Source: Malurus cyaneus samueli (Eukaryota > Chordata > Aves > Passeriformes > Maluridae). Taken from it: a stretch of DNA of 64,000 nucleotides. Position numbers and translations under genes: made by a program. Under the pieces are notes generated by a model that worked only from the letters and a program-made list of their open reading frames with translations, had not been told where the DNA came from and did no database searches. Numbering within the stretch: the first letter of the stretch is position 1; each line of letters starts with the position of its first letter. This document shows, one piece after another, positions 48,297 through 61,500 of this stretch. The stretch spans positions 27,321,274 to 27,385,273 of the forward strand of contig CM019218.1 in the NCBI GenBank assembly GCA_009741485.1, read 5' to 3'.

Positions 48297-49195
48297 ATCA
48301 CACAGGACTCGAGGTAAGCAGAGCAGAGAGGGACAATGCCCTCCCTTGTCCAGCTGGTGATGCTGTGCCTGATGCCACCCAGGACAGGGCTGGTCCCCCT
48401 GGCTGCCAGAGCACTGCTGCCTCATGCTCAACTTGCCATCGACCAGAAGCACTCCCAGGTCCCTTCCAGTGGCGCTGCTCTCCAGTATCTCATTGCCCAG
48501 TCTCTATGTACATCCAGGGTTGCCCATCCCAGATGCAGAATCCAGCATCTGACTGTTAAATTTTCTATGACTGGTGATTGCCCAACTCTCTAATTAGTTT
48601 AGGTCTCTCTGCAGGGGCTTTCTGCCTTGGAGGGAGTAAACAGCTCTTCCCAGTTTAGTATCTGCAAACTTAATATCCCTTCTAGTCCTGCATCCAAGTT
48701 GTTAATGAAGATGTTGAAAAGCACAGAGCCAAGGACAGAGCCTTGCAAAACCTCACTAGTGACGAGGTCACCAGTCTGGTGTCACCCCATTCACGATAAC
48801 AATATACACCCAACATGTGAGTCAGCTGCTCAGCCATCACAGGATGTGTTTATCCAGCTGTAGGCTGGCCATTTTGTCCAGAAGGACACTGTGAGAGACA
48901 ACACCAAAAGCTTCACTGTAATCCAGAAAGATTACATCAACCAGTTTCCTAGATCAGCTGGGTGGGTTACTGTTAAAGAAAATCAGATTTGATAAGCAGG
49001 ACTTTCTCCTCATGAAACTGTGCTGGCTGTGACCGAAAACTTCATTGTCCTTCAGGTGTTTTTCAGTATTTCCCATAATTTTACCAGTCACTGAAGTGAA
49101 ACTGACAGGCCTGTAGTTTCCAGGGTCATCCTTCTTACCCTGCCTGACAACTGGTACAATGCTAGCCCAGTAGACTGGGACCGAGGTCAAATGAA
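48297..49195 (-). mobile_element. CR1 LINE fragment, antisense, degraded reverse transcriptase
   Basis: Read on the minus strand from 49195 downward, the sequence gives the CR1 reverse-transcriptase order: a KKDDPGNYRPVSFTSVTGKI block (about 49140-49070), a SFMRRKSCLSNLIFFN block, then an IFLDYSEAFG block (about 48936-48904) matching the family YLDFSKAFD motif. Next is a decayed VNG...PQGS region, then KFADTK (about 48672-48652), where the family FADD has lost one aspartate codon, and finally the DLGVLVDGKL-type region (about 48460-48420). Several frameshifts and stops show it is dead. Both the 5' part and the 3' tail are missing. Confidence 0.9.
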
Positions 49196-52100
49196 AAATT
49201 TTGTGCCTCTCATTTCTTTGGAAAATAACTCAGACCTGAAGAGTAAAGGTCAGTGCTCTAAAGAGTTCCAAAATACCTTATAAACATTCTCACAATTCAT
49301 AGAACTTTTCTAAAATGCTTGCTACAAGTTCTCAGTCCCTCATACTGAAGTCAATAGGGGAGCTTTTTCCACTGACCTTTCCAGGTTCATGAGTTCAGGA
49401 CAGCAATTAAGAAATTTGGAAAACCATCCGAATTTTTAATCTGACCAAAAAAAAGAGTATGACATTCTCACAAGAGAGGCTGTTCTTCAGAGGTTTCCTG
49501 ATCAGCGTTACAGATCTGAAAGTAACTTGAAATAGCTCAGATAAACTTTTGCTTGCATTCAAATGCTTAAGAAATTGTTCTTAGTCTTTGAAGATTTTGC
49601 ACTTCTACCACCATTAGTTACAGAGCTATTTCTATTTCACATACACATATGAATGCTATTTGTTAAATATAATTTGATGTGATACACATGAAAAATACTT
49701 AAAATAATTATTTTTTAGCAAGCGTGGTTTGTCCTTTTTTTTTTCCTTTGTTTTTTCTTCTCGTCTGTAAAAGCTTATTCCTTCAATAGACTGGGTTTTG
49801 TGTCTGTTATTAATTTTTCCTACTTCTTTCATATTGCATTTGTGGCTTAATACACATAAAATTTTAATAAGGCTGTTCCAGTTCTTGAAAATTGCTTTAT
49901 ATTTGTATTCACTGTGTTAAAACAATTATACAATGTAATCTGGATGATTCCATACATTGAAATAACTGTTACCACAATGACAATATCTACTGAGATGACT
50001 TGAAACATTTAGGAAATTATTTTCACTTCACTGCTTTGTTGTCTTACCTGGTTCCACAGCTATTTTTCCCATGTATGTGTCAGAAATTTGTGCATACCAG
50101 ATATAGCATGGACATCTGGAAGATGTTCTTTTTTTAACAGATATCTGTTCCATAAAGATTTATCACATATAGGATTGGCCTTTTCCAGATGATCTCCTTC
50201 ATTTACTGATGTTTACTCTGTTCCTGATGGTGTGACAGTTGAAAATTCAAAATCTAAGGACAAGAACAAGGTTACACAGTAATGCCATATTCAGGGATGG
50301 CTATGGAAGCAAATTATTTACCTTTTGTCTTAACAACTCAAATCTTAATTTCTTCTGATGTCTGTGCAAATGTCATCACATAGGACAGAAAAGTCTTTGT
50401 TCAACAATAAAAAATTAGTGCAGATTTTCTGTCCTAATTTCTCCATCATGCATCGAGTCTGTGAAGGGAAGACCAATATTGTGGATGGAAGTTGAGAACA
50501 GAGACAGTAGCATGGTGCCCATTCAGGCTGACACCTGAGTGCACAAACAGCTCTTCTCTCAAAGACTTTTCATTTTATGCATTGATTGCTAAGGGCAGAC
50601 CAAATAAGCAGCTCCCCAATCCTGAGTAGAACTGATGATGCAAACTTCCTCTAAAATATATGAAATCTGCATCCATGTAGAAATTTATGGCCAAAAATAA
50701 CTGTGCAAAATTATTTGGAAAGCCCAGCATTTTAGTCTCTGATGCTACATTCAGTCACATTGTTTTACCATTGTTTTCTGTGGCTGGGGTTTTACAGTAA
50801 TACTAAACCAGTTTTAGATGATGCTTTTGCCAGGAGATGTCCTGCCTAGTCTAGTCCTCAGTGTACATTACAATTGCCTTCTTTTGTAAGTGCAGCTGCG
50901 TGCATGGCCATCACTCAGCAACTCAAAATAAATTTAAGAAAATAGGTGTCCTATTTTCAGCCAATAACATCATTGGTTTAGTACAAAATGGGTTGAAGAA
51001 ATTTGTATTTAAAGCTATGGGGCAGTAAGCAATAATCTTTTTCTAGAGCTGAGCCTTAGAAGGACTTAAATTCTGCTTGTGATATTGAACCCTAAGTGTG
51101 GATCTTTCTTAGTAATGATTTTATTTTTACTTGATATAAAAGCAAGTTTTATTTCTTTGATAGTAATTTTTCTTTTCATTGCACTGATCTGTGTGGTGTC
51201 TTTGCCATTGTATCACCTCGTTCTTCCATCTTAAATGTGCTAAAATTGCCTTTGTGCACACCACTGAAGAAATGGTGGGGGTACAATGTACCCCCACCGA
51301 AGATGCAAGCTGTCTCTGCAGACACATGTTTAGCATAAGCTGTATGCATCCTTAAACCTCTTATTTACTTCAGGAATTTAGACACAGACTGTTAAGGTAT
51401 AAATTTAGTTATGATAGTGCCAAAACATGCCCTCAGGATGCAGGCTCACTGAGAGCAATTTACATTGCATGTTTCAGCCCTGAACATGAATTTGTGCCAC
51501 AAAAAGAAAAAAGTAGGATTTCTCTCCATGTCATCCTCACAACCACATAATCTGGAAGAAAGCTAGTAGAAGCGCTTCCATATGGAAAAAAGATGCTTGC
51601 AGCCAAAACAAGTTGTTCAGCTTATTAGAATCAGTATGAATAAGTTCATTGAAGATTTGGCATGTCTTAATGTTATTTTCTAAAGAAATTATTAAATGTT
51701 GATCATATTTATAATTTAAATGAGATTTTGAACAAATGACAAAATATTTGGTCCCTGAAGGTGATAAATATTTTTGCTATGCAAAAATTTAGATTGTTGT
51801 GATAATTTGCAAGTTTGGTGAATGGCAGCATTCTAAAGCTAGTAAAGGCAAGACATAATAAAAAAGCCCTAATATGCCAACATCCAAATAAGAAGGTTAC
51901 TTTTCAGGAAAAGATTCAGTGACCATTTAAATAAGTACAAAATACTTTTAAAAGCTTTAAAATGTACAGAAAATCAAGCAAGAGTAAATTGTGTGTTAGA
52001 CAAAACAAGTAATCTGCATTTGTGGCCATCATAAAGGACTATGAGATGTCTTTGCTTCCCTGCTCTGTGAAGATGCATTTTGATGAACAAGTTCATTCAA

Positions 52101-52334
52101 ACTACACTGAGCAGGAATTGTCCTATATGAGAAGGAGGATCATATTTGATTACCATTTAACTAAGTCTGTTCATGTACCTTTGGAGTCTCAAAAGAAAGG
52201 AATGAAGCAAGGAGCTGAGGATATGTCCACCTCTATACTGAATTCTGTGCATTTTGTGTCCCAGTTTTGTCCTCTGGAATGATGACGAAAACTTTTTAAA
52301 TTGCTAACTTTATGTTCCCACTCTACTCAGTACT
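49196..52334. other. AT-rich sequence without recognised genes
   Basis: Contains a 25-bp hairpin palindrome (51274-51298) and an unrecognised 86-codon frame (52022-52282) ending just before a CR1 tail. No exon chain or RNA gene was seen. Confidence 0.5.
51274..51298. repeat. 25-bp hairpin palindrome
   Basis: Arms GGTGGGGGTACA and TGTACCCCCACC are perfect reverse complements, 12 bp each, around a single A. The arms are GC-rich in an AT-rich region, so a cruciform or RNA hairpin would be stable. Confidence 0.9.
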
Positions 52335-52569
52335 TATCAGGGTACAATGAGAACAAGTTGTATGGGGAGAGGTTTCATCTCAACATAAGAAAATGATTTT
52401 TACGGTAGCGGAAGTCATTCCCTGCCACAACATCCCTAGGGACATAGTAGAGTTCCCTACACAAGAAGTTTTCAAAATGCTCTCAGCTAGACTCCATTTC
52501 CTGTGAAGGGCTGGACCAGAAGATCTTCCAAGATACCTTCCAAACTCTGTTCTTCTATGATTCTGTAAT
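52335..52569 (+). mobile_element. CR1 LINE 3' tail, sense
   Basis: A 5'-truncated CR1 tail: GGGGAGAGGTTTCATCTCAA, a TTTTTACGGTAGCGGAAGTC block, CTACACAAGAAGTTTTCAAA, GGGCTGGACCAGAAGATCTT and the ending CTTCTATGATTCTGTAAT. This is the normal order of a CR1 3' end with its ATTCTRTGAT repeats. It is old, with many changes. Confidence 0.85.
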
Positions 52570-55500
52570 TTAAATATCTTCCACTTGCAAAAGCCAGTGC
52601 AATTCTTATACTTGGTGTCCTGCTTCTTATTTACCCATCACAACATAAATAGAATTCTTCCCTTAGTTTTAACATTTTAGCTTTTTTTAAGTTACTGATT
52701 ATTAAGGTACAGTCAAAATAAATTAATTCGAATAATATAAATCTATTTCTGTCAAGGAATAGAGCATTTAGTATTTTCTAACTGAATAGTTAGAGCCTAA
52801 TTTGCAAAATGCTTCAGAATTAAAATTAATTTCTGATTCTTATTCAAGATGTGAATTACAGCTCTTGTATTATGTCCAAACAGGCTTTCCATTAGATGAT
52901 CTTTCTGTCTGGCAGAGATCATTTTAATATTTTACCAAATGTTATTGGCATAAGCAGTATCCACTGAGGCACTTTTCTTTGAGCAACTTGTTTTTAGCTT
53001 AAGACCATCAGGTATCTAGTCCTTACTGCCAATTATATAAACAGCACTTCCACTGACATAAAGAATAATTATGGCAACCCTGCATCACAAAACTAATTTT
53101 GTCTGTCTATAAAATGTTTTTCATCACACACAATTTCCATGATATTTTGGCAGACCAGACATGTATATATAAATATTTGTGGCTGATAATCTACCAGATC
53201 TATTTATTTTAGACCTTGAATTATGCTATTTTGAGGTCGAATGAGTTGCTTTTTGGACCTCATAGTGAGAGAGGTTTACAGATTAATGTATGCTTTTCTG
53301 TCATTTCCTATGCAAGTCCTTCATGGAAGGCACATTGCTGAGTGAGTCTGGCCTGCTTTCTATACTGCCTTCCCTCCTCTTCTTACTACTTTCACTGACA
53401 TATGGTTTGTTTAATGTAACAGAATCAAAGAACCTACAATTTCTCATGCACAGCTAAACCAGGCAAACTACCATGTCTACGGTCTACTTTCAGAATGAAA
53501 TTGGGAAGGAGAAAACAGGACTCCCTTGATGAACTATAACTGAATCTGCCTCTTCACTTGCTCTGTTTTGTCACCAAATATTGCCTGACCTCTCTATCTT
53601 TCCTTTTCTGTGAAAAGTTTTTGTCACTGGCTGGAAGAACAATGCTGGGAAGGAGCATGAAGTTTACTTTCAGCAGACATGACAATGGCTAACTAAGCCA
53701 CTCTTTACTAAGCAGACAGTAATCATGAATGCACTCTCACTTTTGCTTTTTTTTTTCAGCCCCTTTGTTCCCCTCTAACAGCTCTTACAAAACCTACCTG
53801 CTTTCCCAAGAAGCTGCCTCCCAGTTTGGAATGGTGTCATAGGATCACCCTAGCCAATTTGTCCCACCTCTGACACAAGGCCTCAGAAGGAAAACACCTA
53901 GGCACAGATCCTCTGCCTTCTGGCTCCCAGTATAATATTATCTTCGGCCTATAACCTCATGAAAAGCATGAAAACATTTTAATGCTGCTGCAATAGGTCT
54001 GACTCTGGAGAGAATAATAATAACATATATTTGCTGGTATGTATGGTCTGGGTCTTCATTTTTAAATGCATGCACAATTTGTATGGATGTAAAGGATTCA
54101 TTTTCCCATGCATTCTGTTTCTAGTTATTCCATTTTAGGGTTGTAGATCATCCTAAACATGAAATGTTGTATGCTAATGAGTGCTGTGGTATGTTTGCGC
54201 TGATTTGTTATCACTTGCCAGTATATCAGGATTTGGAACAAAAGGAATCATAACCCAGAAAATAACACTTTACACATTTGTTCCATGCTAGAATGATGTC
54301 TAGCATAACAAAATCCTTTTGTGTGATTACTGCCCTTATAAGTTATGGTACAGAAAAAAAATATAAATATTTCAGGCCAGCTCTTACCACGTCTTATAAG
54401 TCTGTCAGAAATTTTTGAACTTATTCAGCATCAGGCCAGTAGTTTTACCACATGCAGCATTTAAAAAGGAGACAAAACATTTTTTCTTTCTCAAGACATG
54501 GTATTTAGTTCCTTCCCTGTCCTTAAGCCCTCAGAAAGCATTGGGTGTTTTGGTTTGTGTCTTTCAGCATTGCAAGATATTTTTAAGTAGAAAGGCTGAG
54601 GTGTTTTGATGTGTAAATGTGATATAATAATAAACCACTTGAGAATATTTTAGCCTTGAATGAGGTAGAGTACCAAGTGTTTTCTGACCTAAGCTACTTC
54701 TACTTTTTCCCTTTCCTTTTTTACCTTAACTAAGGAGAGATGTCATTCTTCTTACCCCACTCAATCTTCTATCTGAGTAAGGAGCAGGATAAAGATAAAT
54801 GCAAGCAATAAACTGTTCAGTTGCTGTTGCAATTCTGGATTGGAGCATGTTGGATTCTTCAAACACAGGAATAGGTTCTTGGCTGTATTAAACCAGCCAG
54901 TGGGAAATCCAACAGCTCCTGGGGGCAAGCCACATATCTCATCTGGCTAAAATTCAGAAACTGGCAGATTTTCACTGCTTTAGGAAATTTAGAGTGAATG
55001 TGAAGTTCAACTTCATCAACGATTTTAGTTACTGCTTGGGAAATTAATATAGTGCAGATGTCTAGCATTTGCAGTCCTGTACCAAAACCTGTAAATCAAG
55101 AAGCAAAACAATCCTAGTTTTCACTGAGCATTTTGTTTCATTATAGTCTATTCCTGGATCCCTTAACTTTTCTTCTAAAAATACTGATTGTAAGTATGAA
55201 GTAGTTTGTGTAATGTTAAATAGTATATGTTCATGTATCTGATGGATCAAAATAGTGTTTTTAGATACAGGAAATTATGAGATAGGCAATTTAAATATTA
55301 ACTCAAAAAAGGGGTAGATTTACACTCAAGCTTTGCTTACTTTTTATGATTAAACATCTAGCAAGAAAATGAAAAAAACACTTCCCTAATAAAATTGCTT
55401 TATCTATTTCACAGATGATAGCTTGCATTGGATAGCAGTTTTTTAGGATATAAATCTGTTGTTCTAAGTGACAATATTATCATACTATAGAAATAATCAC

Positions 55501-58500
55501 AGCAAACTGTTGTGAATCAGAGTTGCCTGTTAAATTCAGCTAAGGAATACACAGCAGTAAACACTGTTGCTTTCACTGCCTACCTTACTGAATAATTTTA
55601 TAAATTGACTATTCCTAAATATATCTCCAGTATCATTCTCCATGTATTTGTTTTGTACCTCCTGTTTTCACCCTGTCTTTCTCAATCTCAGATTATCCAT
55701 TTTTTTTCCCCCAGTCCATGTCTAAAAGCCCATTTTCTGTTTATCCAAAGCTGTAACTCTTACTTAGAGTTAATTGGTTTTTATGTTTACTAGTACAACT
55801 ACCTTTGAACTCTCTTTAATTCACATGACTTTAAGAATTTTTCATGACCTTAATACTTTCCAATTGCTTATCATGCTCTTTTTTTTTTTTGCCGTGTGGG
55901 AGATATACTGCAGGTTTCCGAACTTTTCCTTTTAGACAGGAAAGCTGTGGCTCAGACTTTCTTCTAGTTTTTTTAGTATGCTTTGACTGAAAATTTCATT
56001 TGCATGTAATTTTGAAGCATTTTTCTGAGCTAATAATTTGGTATTGATATCAACGGTTTTCTAAGTGGTTCTCTGACAAATGACTCCACCTATTTCACAG
56101 AAAATCCTTTTACTGAATGAAGTTTTGATAATTATTTCATATCAGTAGTTTGCCAAAAAGCATTCTCTTTTTCTTCTGCTAGAAATGAGTGGTCCTAAGG
56201 GGCATATATAATTATGTTTTCAAATAACCATGATAATTTTTTTCTCTCATCGATATTTCCTTTCTTTAAATAAAGTACAGCTACATCTTTTAAATATGAG
56301 CTGTGTTTGATAATGAGATTATGCCAAATTGAGTTTTATCCAGCACTTTCAATGTAATAGGCCACTATAAAAATAATATTTTAAAAAATGTTGATGAGTC
56401 AGTTTTGGTAGTGAAACAGCCTTCCTGTTTGTGAAAAATAAATGTACGTCGTCCAAGATTTTCACCCTGAGAGAAGCACAGTTCCTAGGGAGTGAATACC
56501 TTTGACCTTGAGCATTGACAAAAACTGAGAGGTGTGTGCAGTCCGATGTTCAGCCTTTATACTTCAAAATATACTCTTACAGACTCTGCAGGTTTGTTTT
56601 CTCTGGGATTATCTTTAGGACATTAGACAGATTCCATCAATCTTAATAAGATTTACTGAATTAGAGAGAAATTGGAGTATTTGAATGAAATGTAGTGGCT
56701 TCTTTACAGTACATGAGTAACACACAGGAAATTTGGTGGGGTATTTCACATCTAAACTGTGATGATATAATTCACAAATATTTTAGGTGGAGTTTCAAAA
56801 CAATTGTTGAAGATTTTTGAGAGATTTTGATTTGATAGGAAAGTTAAATGGATTCTGACTAAATTTCTGTGGAAATGTTTTCTCAGGCCATTTAAAAGGA
56901 TTTCGGTGATCCCCAGTGCTAAAGGCAACTTCTTTATGACTGTTATGAAAACAATAGTCCTATTACTGTTCCTTTCTGCAGCAAATGGCTTATGCTGTGA
57001 TCTCTGTCAGCAGCAACAGAGGCTGTTTCTGAAGGATTTCTCAAACTTCCCTCATGTTTTTCACTCTGCTGTGAAGCAGAAATGATTGCCACTGAATAGC
57101 TACAAAAGCTCCCACAGTGAAGACAGCTATGTGAAGTATATCCTTAAGAGCACAAGAAATGTGCATATTCACCTAAGAAGAATCCTCTTGTGATAACAAA
57201 CCAAGACATGAATTTGAAATCTGTATCTGATTAAATGTTAGAACTTGAGCCACGTATAATTACCGGCATGTGGTGCTTCAACCTGATGGCACATCCTATC
57301 TGTTTAAAAGCAATTTCTCAAAGAAAGATGATATCTATGTTTCTAAAACTTTTCTTAGTTCATGCCTGTTATGAAGGACGGCAGTCCGAAACAGCAATTT
57401 AGAATAAACTGGAAACATTAAAAAAGTATTTTTAGTGTTTCTAATAAAATGCAAATGAGATCTTTTTAATATTGGGAATCTAGCTACAAACACAGTTTCA
57501 CAATATAAGTGCAGCACAGTTTATAAATATTTTAGTCAGTAAAAACATTCCTTAAATTTATGCCTAGAACTAATAGTGAATTTCCTCTTTAACAAATGTA
57601 TTTTGATGTGTTCACTTTTAAACTACATTTTAGGAAATCTACATAAAGAAACAGAGATGATCAAATGTGTATTCCATTTAAAAATACCATATGGGTTAGC
57701 ATTTACTCTGTTACAAAATGAGAAACTGAAGGAGATGGGGTCTATATTTCTCTTAATATGTGTGTGCAATTTCCATTAAAATTAATGATAAGCATACCCC
57801 AAGAACAGATAGCATCTCCAGTTTAAGATTGCATCCTGGTTTTGTACTCTTTAGAGGTGGATCATTTAAAGAGTAACACATAATGACCTAATACCTTATT
57901 ACCCCTCAGACTCTGTCAGGAAAGTTTGAAAACTTGTTTCCTAGTAGAATTTAGAGTTTAGCTCAGAATACAAAATTCAAGTTAACTATTAATTCTTATC
58001 TGCTCACTTTTTTTGGATTGGTTAAACCCTGACCAGAGCATGCTTTTGTTTCATTAACAGGTTACCAGTAATAAATCCCTTGTTTAATTTGTTAAATCAA
58101 GGGGTTTATAAAAGGCCTTACTTATATAACACTGCTGAAATCTTCCATAGTTGCTGAGTACAATGACAAGTTCCATCACCACATTGTCTCTAAAACAACC
58201 AAGGCACTGTAAGGCATCCCCACTTAACACACTGTAGGTCATGACATAAATATTTATTTAATTATATACAAGGGTCTAACTCATGCAGACCCCTGGAAAC
58301 AGTGGTTCCCTGTCTTATCAGGGAAGTCCTTGTAATGCAGAGGAGACCAATCGTAATGGCAATTAATTAGAATTTACATCTAAAAAAACATTGTATTTTT
58401 TTCACATGTTGCTGACAATTCCTCTTCCGATATATACTGTGCAGTGGATTGCAACATTCCTAGTGCAGAACAGCCTCTGATGACAGAAGACTCTAAGAGA

Positions 58501-61500
58501 AGGAATGAACTCCTGCACAGTGTGCACATCTTTTCATCATCACGCAGCAAAAAAATGTAGATAAGATGAAGTCATGAGAGTGCTGACTAAGCAAAGAAAA
58601 AATGCCCTTTCTTAATTTTAAAAGCCCAAACTACATTCTGTTCCCTCTTTGCTTCTAGAAGCCCTTTTCCTGCAAGCAAACATGTGGAAAGCTCTCCTCC
58701 TTCTCCAGCAAATGGTAATATTCATCTAAATGCATTGTCAGCATTTTTAGGATTTTTTTTTAATATTTGCAACCTGAACACAAGTGTCATTGAATCTCAG
58801 CTGTTGAAGAGGGGAATATTTTATGACCTGTCCCTTTCCTAGAGTCATATTATACATATTTTCATCAATACAACCAAACTTGTATGAAAGAATTCAACCA
58901 AAGAAACTAACCAATCAAACCCTAACAAACAACCCTGCTGGGCTGTGCAGATAAATGAAAAAGAAAGTAGCAACAAAAATTTAACTTTTAGAAAGGTGTG
59001 AGCCAGAAGGGATCTGCTGGGGAAAGGGACAGATTTAACACACATGGTGAAGACACCAATAGCTGTGATTTTGCACTCTAACTTATATTTTAAATCTCTT
59101 TTTTTTAGATGCAGTGTTTCTGTTGGTACATTTTCAACCATAAAATGTTTGTGCAGTTAATGTAATTAAATTGATTCAATGAATCACTTAATATGTCAGA
59201 GAAAACAATTGAAAATGGAAAGCTGGAAAATTTCCAAGTATTTAATCCTCTATATCAATAAGCATGGAGTGCTACAAGTATATTGCCTTTTCCCACTGGG
59301 ATGGGAATGGAAATGCTTACAGTATTCTGCAGAAATAGGAATAGTTTAAAAATATGTTTAATTAAATTAAAACAAATTCAGAGAAAAAATATAATTTTTA
59401 ATGGTCTGAGATCTAAAGGGTTTTCCCACTCATCTGCTTTTATTATACCACCTGATCTGGAAATATTTAAAGTTTTATTAGAGTGTTGTTTGAGGGAGCA
59501 AAGAGAAGCTTGTCTTTTGTCATTTAACTAGTTCAAACTCATACCTTCAAGGTCTGATTCTTCTTCCAATAAAAATCAATAATAAAACTGCTCTTTACTG
59601 TTCTGGACTCTGAAACCTACCTCAAATACCAAAATGGTTCCCATAAATACTTGTATAACTGAGTAACATCTTTCAAATTTGGCCACTGATGTCAGAGAAG
59701 ATTTTTTTTGTACATATATACCTTGACAACTACCAATGTAGAGATAATTTTCTACTTAAAATTATGGGAAAGTATTAGCAAACCCTTCAGAGAGACATTA
59801 CCTATTCTGGATAGAAACTGGCACAGCCTAAAGGACTGCTGCTTTGGATGATTATGGTGCTAAAATAACAGAAAGTGATCTTTACTACATCTAGATAAAC
59901 ACATTCAAAGATGAATGGGGACCTGATCTGCAGAAGCAGAACATGTGGGGGAAGAATATTCATATTTAGGTTAATTGTTCACCAACTGCAATAAATTGGC
60001 ATATTTCTATCAACGATGTTTAATTATACAATCATGATGATCTATGACATTAAATAAAAATATAAACAAAAAAGAAAACAAACAAAAAAACCTCACCAAC
60101 CCTTCAAACCCTCCAAAAACCAAAAGAGACCAATCTGAGCTACCTCTCTCCTTCTTTAACCACTACCATTGCAATTTTTTTCACTAACATTTACTCAGAA
60201 CTTCCTGTGCCTGTCATTTATTGCACTTTACACTTCTAAAACTAGTCTGATCGGTCTTCTCTATAACCTCCCATTAGGCAACTGAAGATAGTAGTAAAAT
60301 TCTCTCTCACACTATTTAAGAGTGAAAACACCTTTATCCAGTACTGTGTCGCAGATATTGAACATTTGAATTTGTTTAACAAAGGAGTCAAAATACATGC
60401 ACTGATGTTCCAATCCCATATTTAATAGATTGGGCTGAATGCCCTGACAATCTAAATAGAAATTATAGTAGTTTGAATTGCAGTACAACCACATACTTTG
60501 TTGAGTGGGTTGAATACTAACCAAGCTGTGAACTTTGAAGACTGAAATTTCATATCCTTCTTTAATCATGATTCATACTTTTTTTTAAGCAATAAAATTT
60601 AACTGTAGAGGATATTTGCCGATCTGTACAAGAGTGAGGTTTTGTCACCAAATATGTTTTAGGAATCAAACTAGCAATATAAAAATGTTTATGACCTATG
60701 ACTTAGTGAGCACATTAACATTTATTTATGTATTTATCTAAGACTAATAAACAGACTAATATACAGGCTTACTCTGCTTTCAGCTACTATAGAGAAAATG
60801 AGGAAATAACTTCTGGGATTCAAAAAGTAACTGAATGTATAACTGTCTACATGATGATCACAATACAGCCCAGATCTGTAACTGTATCTTCACTCATTTC
60901 AATTGTTGTGAGCCAATATTAATTTTGGTGATATATTTAATATTTGGAAAAGAAAAACACCAACAAATTATCCTTTTATGTGCAACACACTGAAAATAAA
61001 TTAAAGTAAGAATACTGAAATTGCAAAGTTTATTATCAAGGCATCATTAGAGTAAGTAAACCTAGGAAATACACATAATTAATTATTCAAAAGTCTGCAT
61101 AAAAGTGGTATAAATAAAGTGCTTGCAAGTCAATACCCAAGATATATACTCAGATAAAATTCTTTCTAATTAACAAAGAAGATGTAGCATACAGAATAAT
61201 TGAGAAATAATTGAATGAAGCAGTAAAATACTTTACAGAAATCTCACTCCAGATTATCCTCATCTAAAAAGAAAAGAAACAAAAGCCCCCAACTATATTT
61301 TGCAAAGTGGGCTTTGAGCTCTTAAATGAAAATGCCACATAAGAGATGAGTTTAGTATTTATTTAGTGGTACACACACATACCTGGACAGATAAAGCAAC
61401 ATCAGGTCTTGTCAATTTTAGCAATGATTTAAATGATAAAATATATTTGATGTTGATTTATGCCTGTCAGTGTAACATGCTGAAAGTATCAGAAGTTCTA

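Noticed and set aside
48336..48863. Plus-strand frames across the antisense CR1
   Set aside because: They are the complement of CR1 coding sequence.
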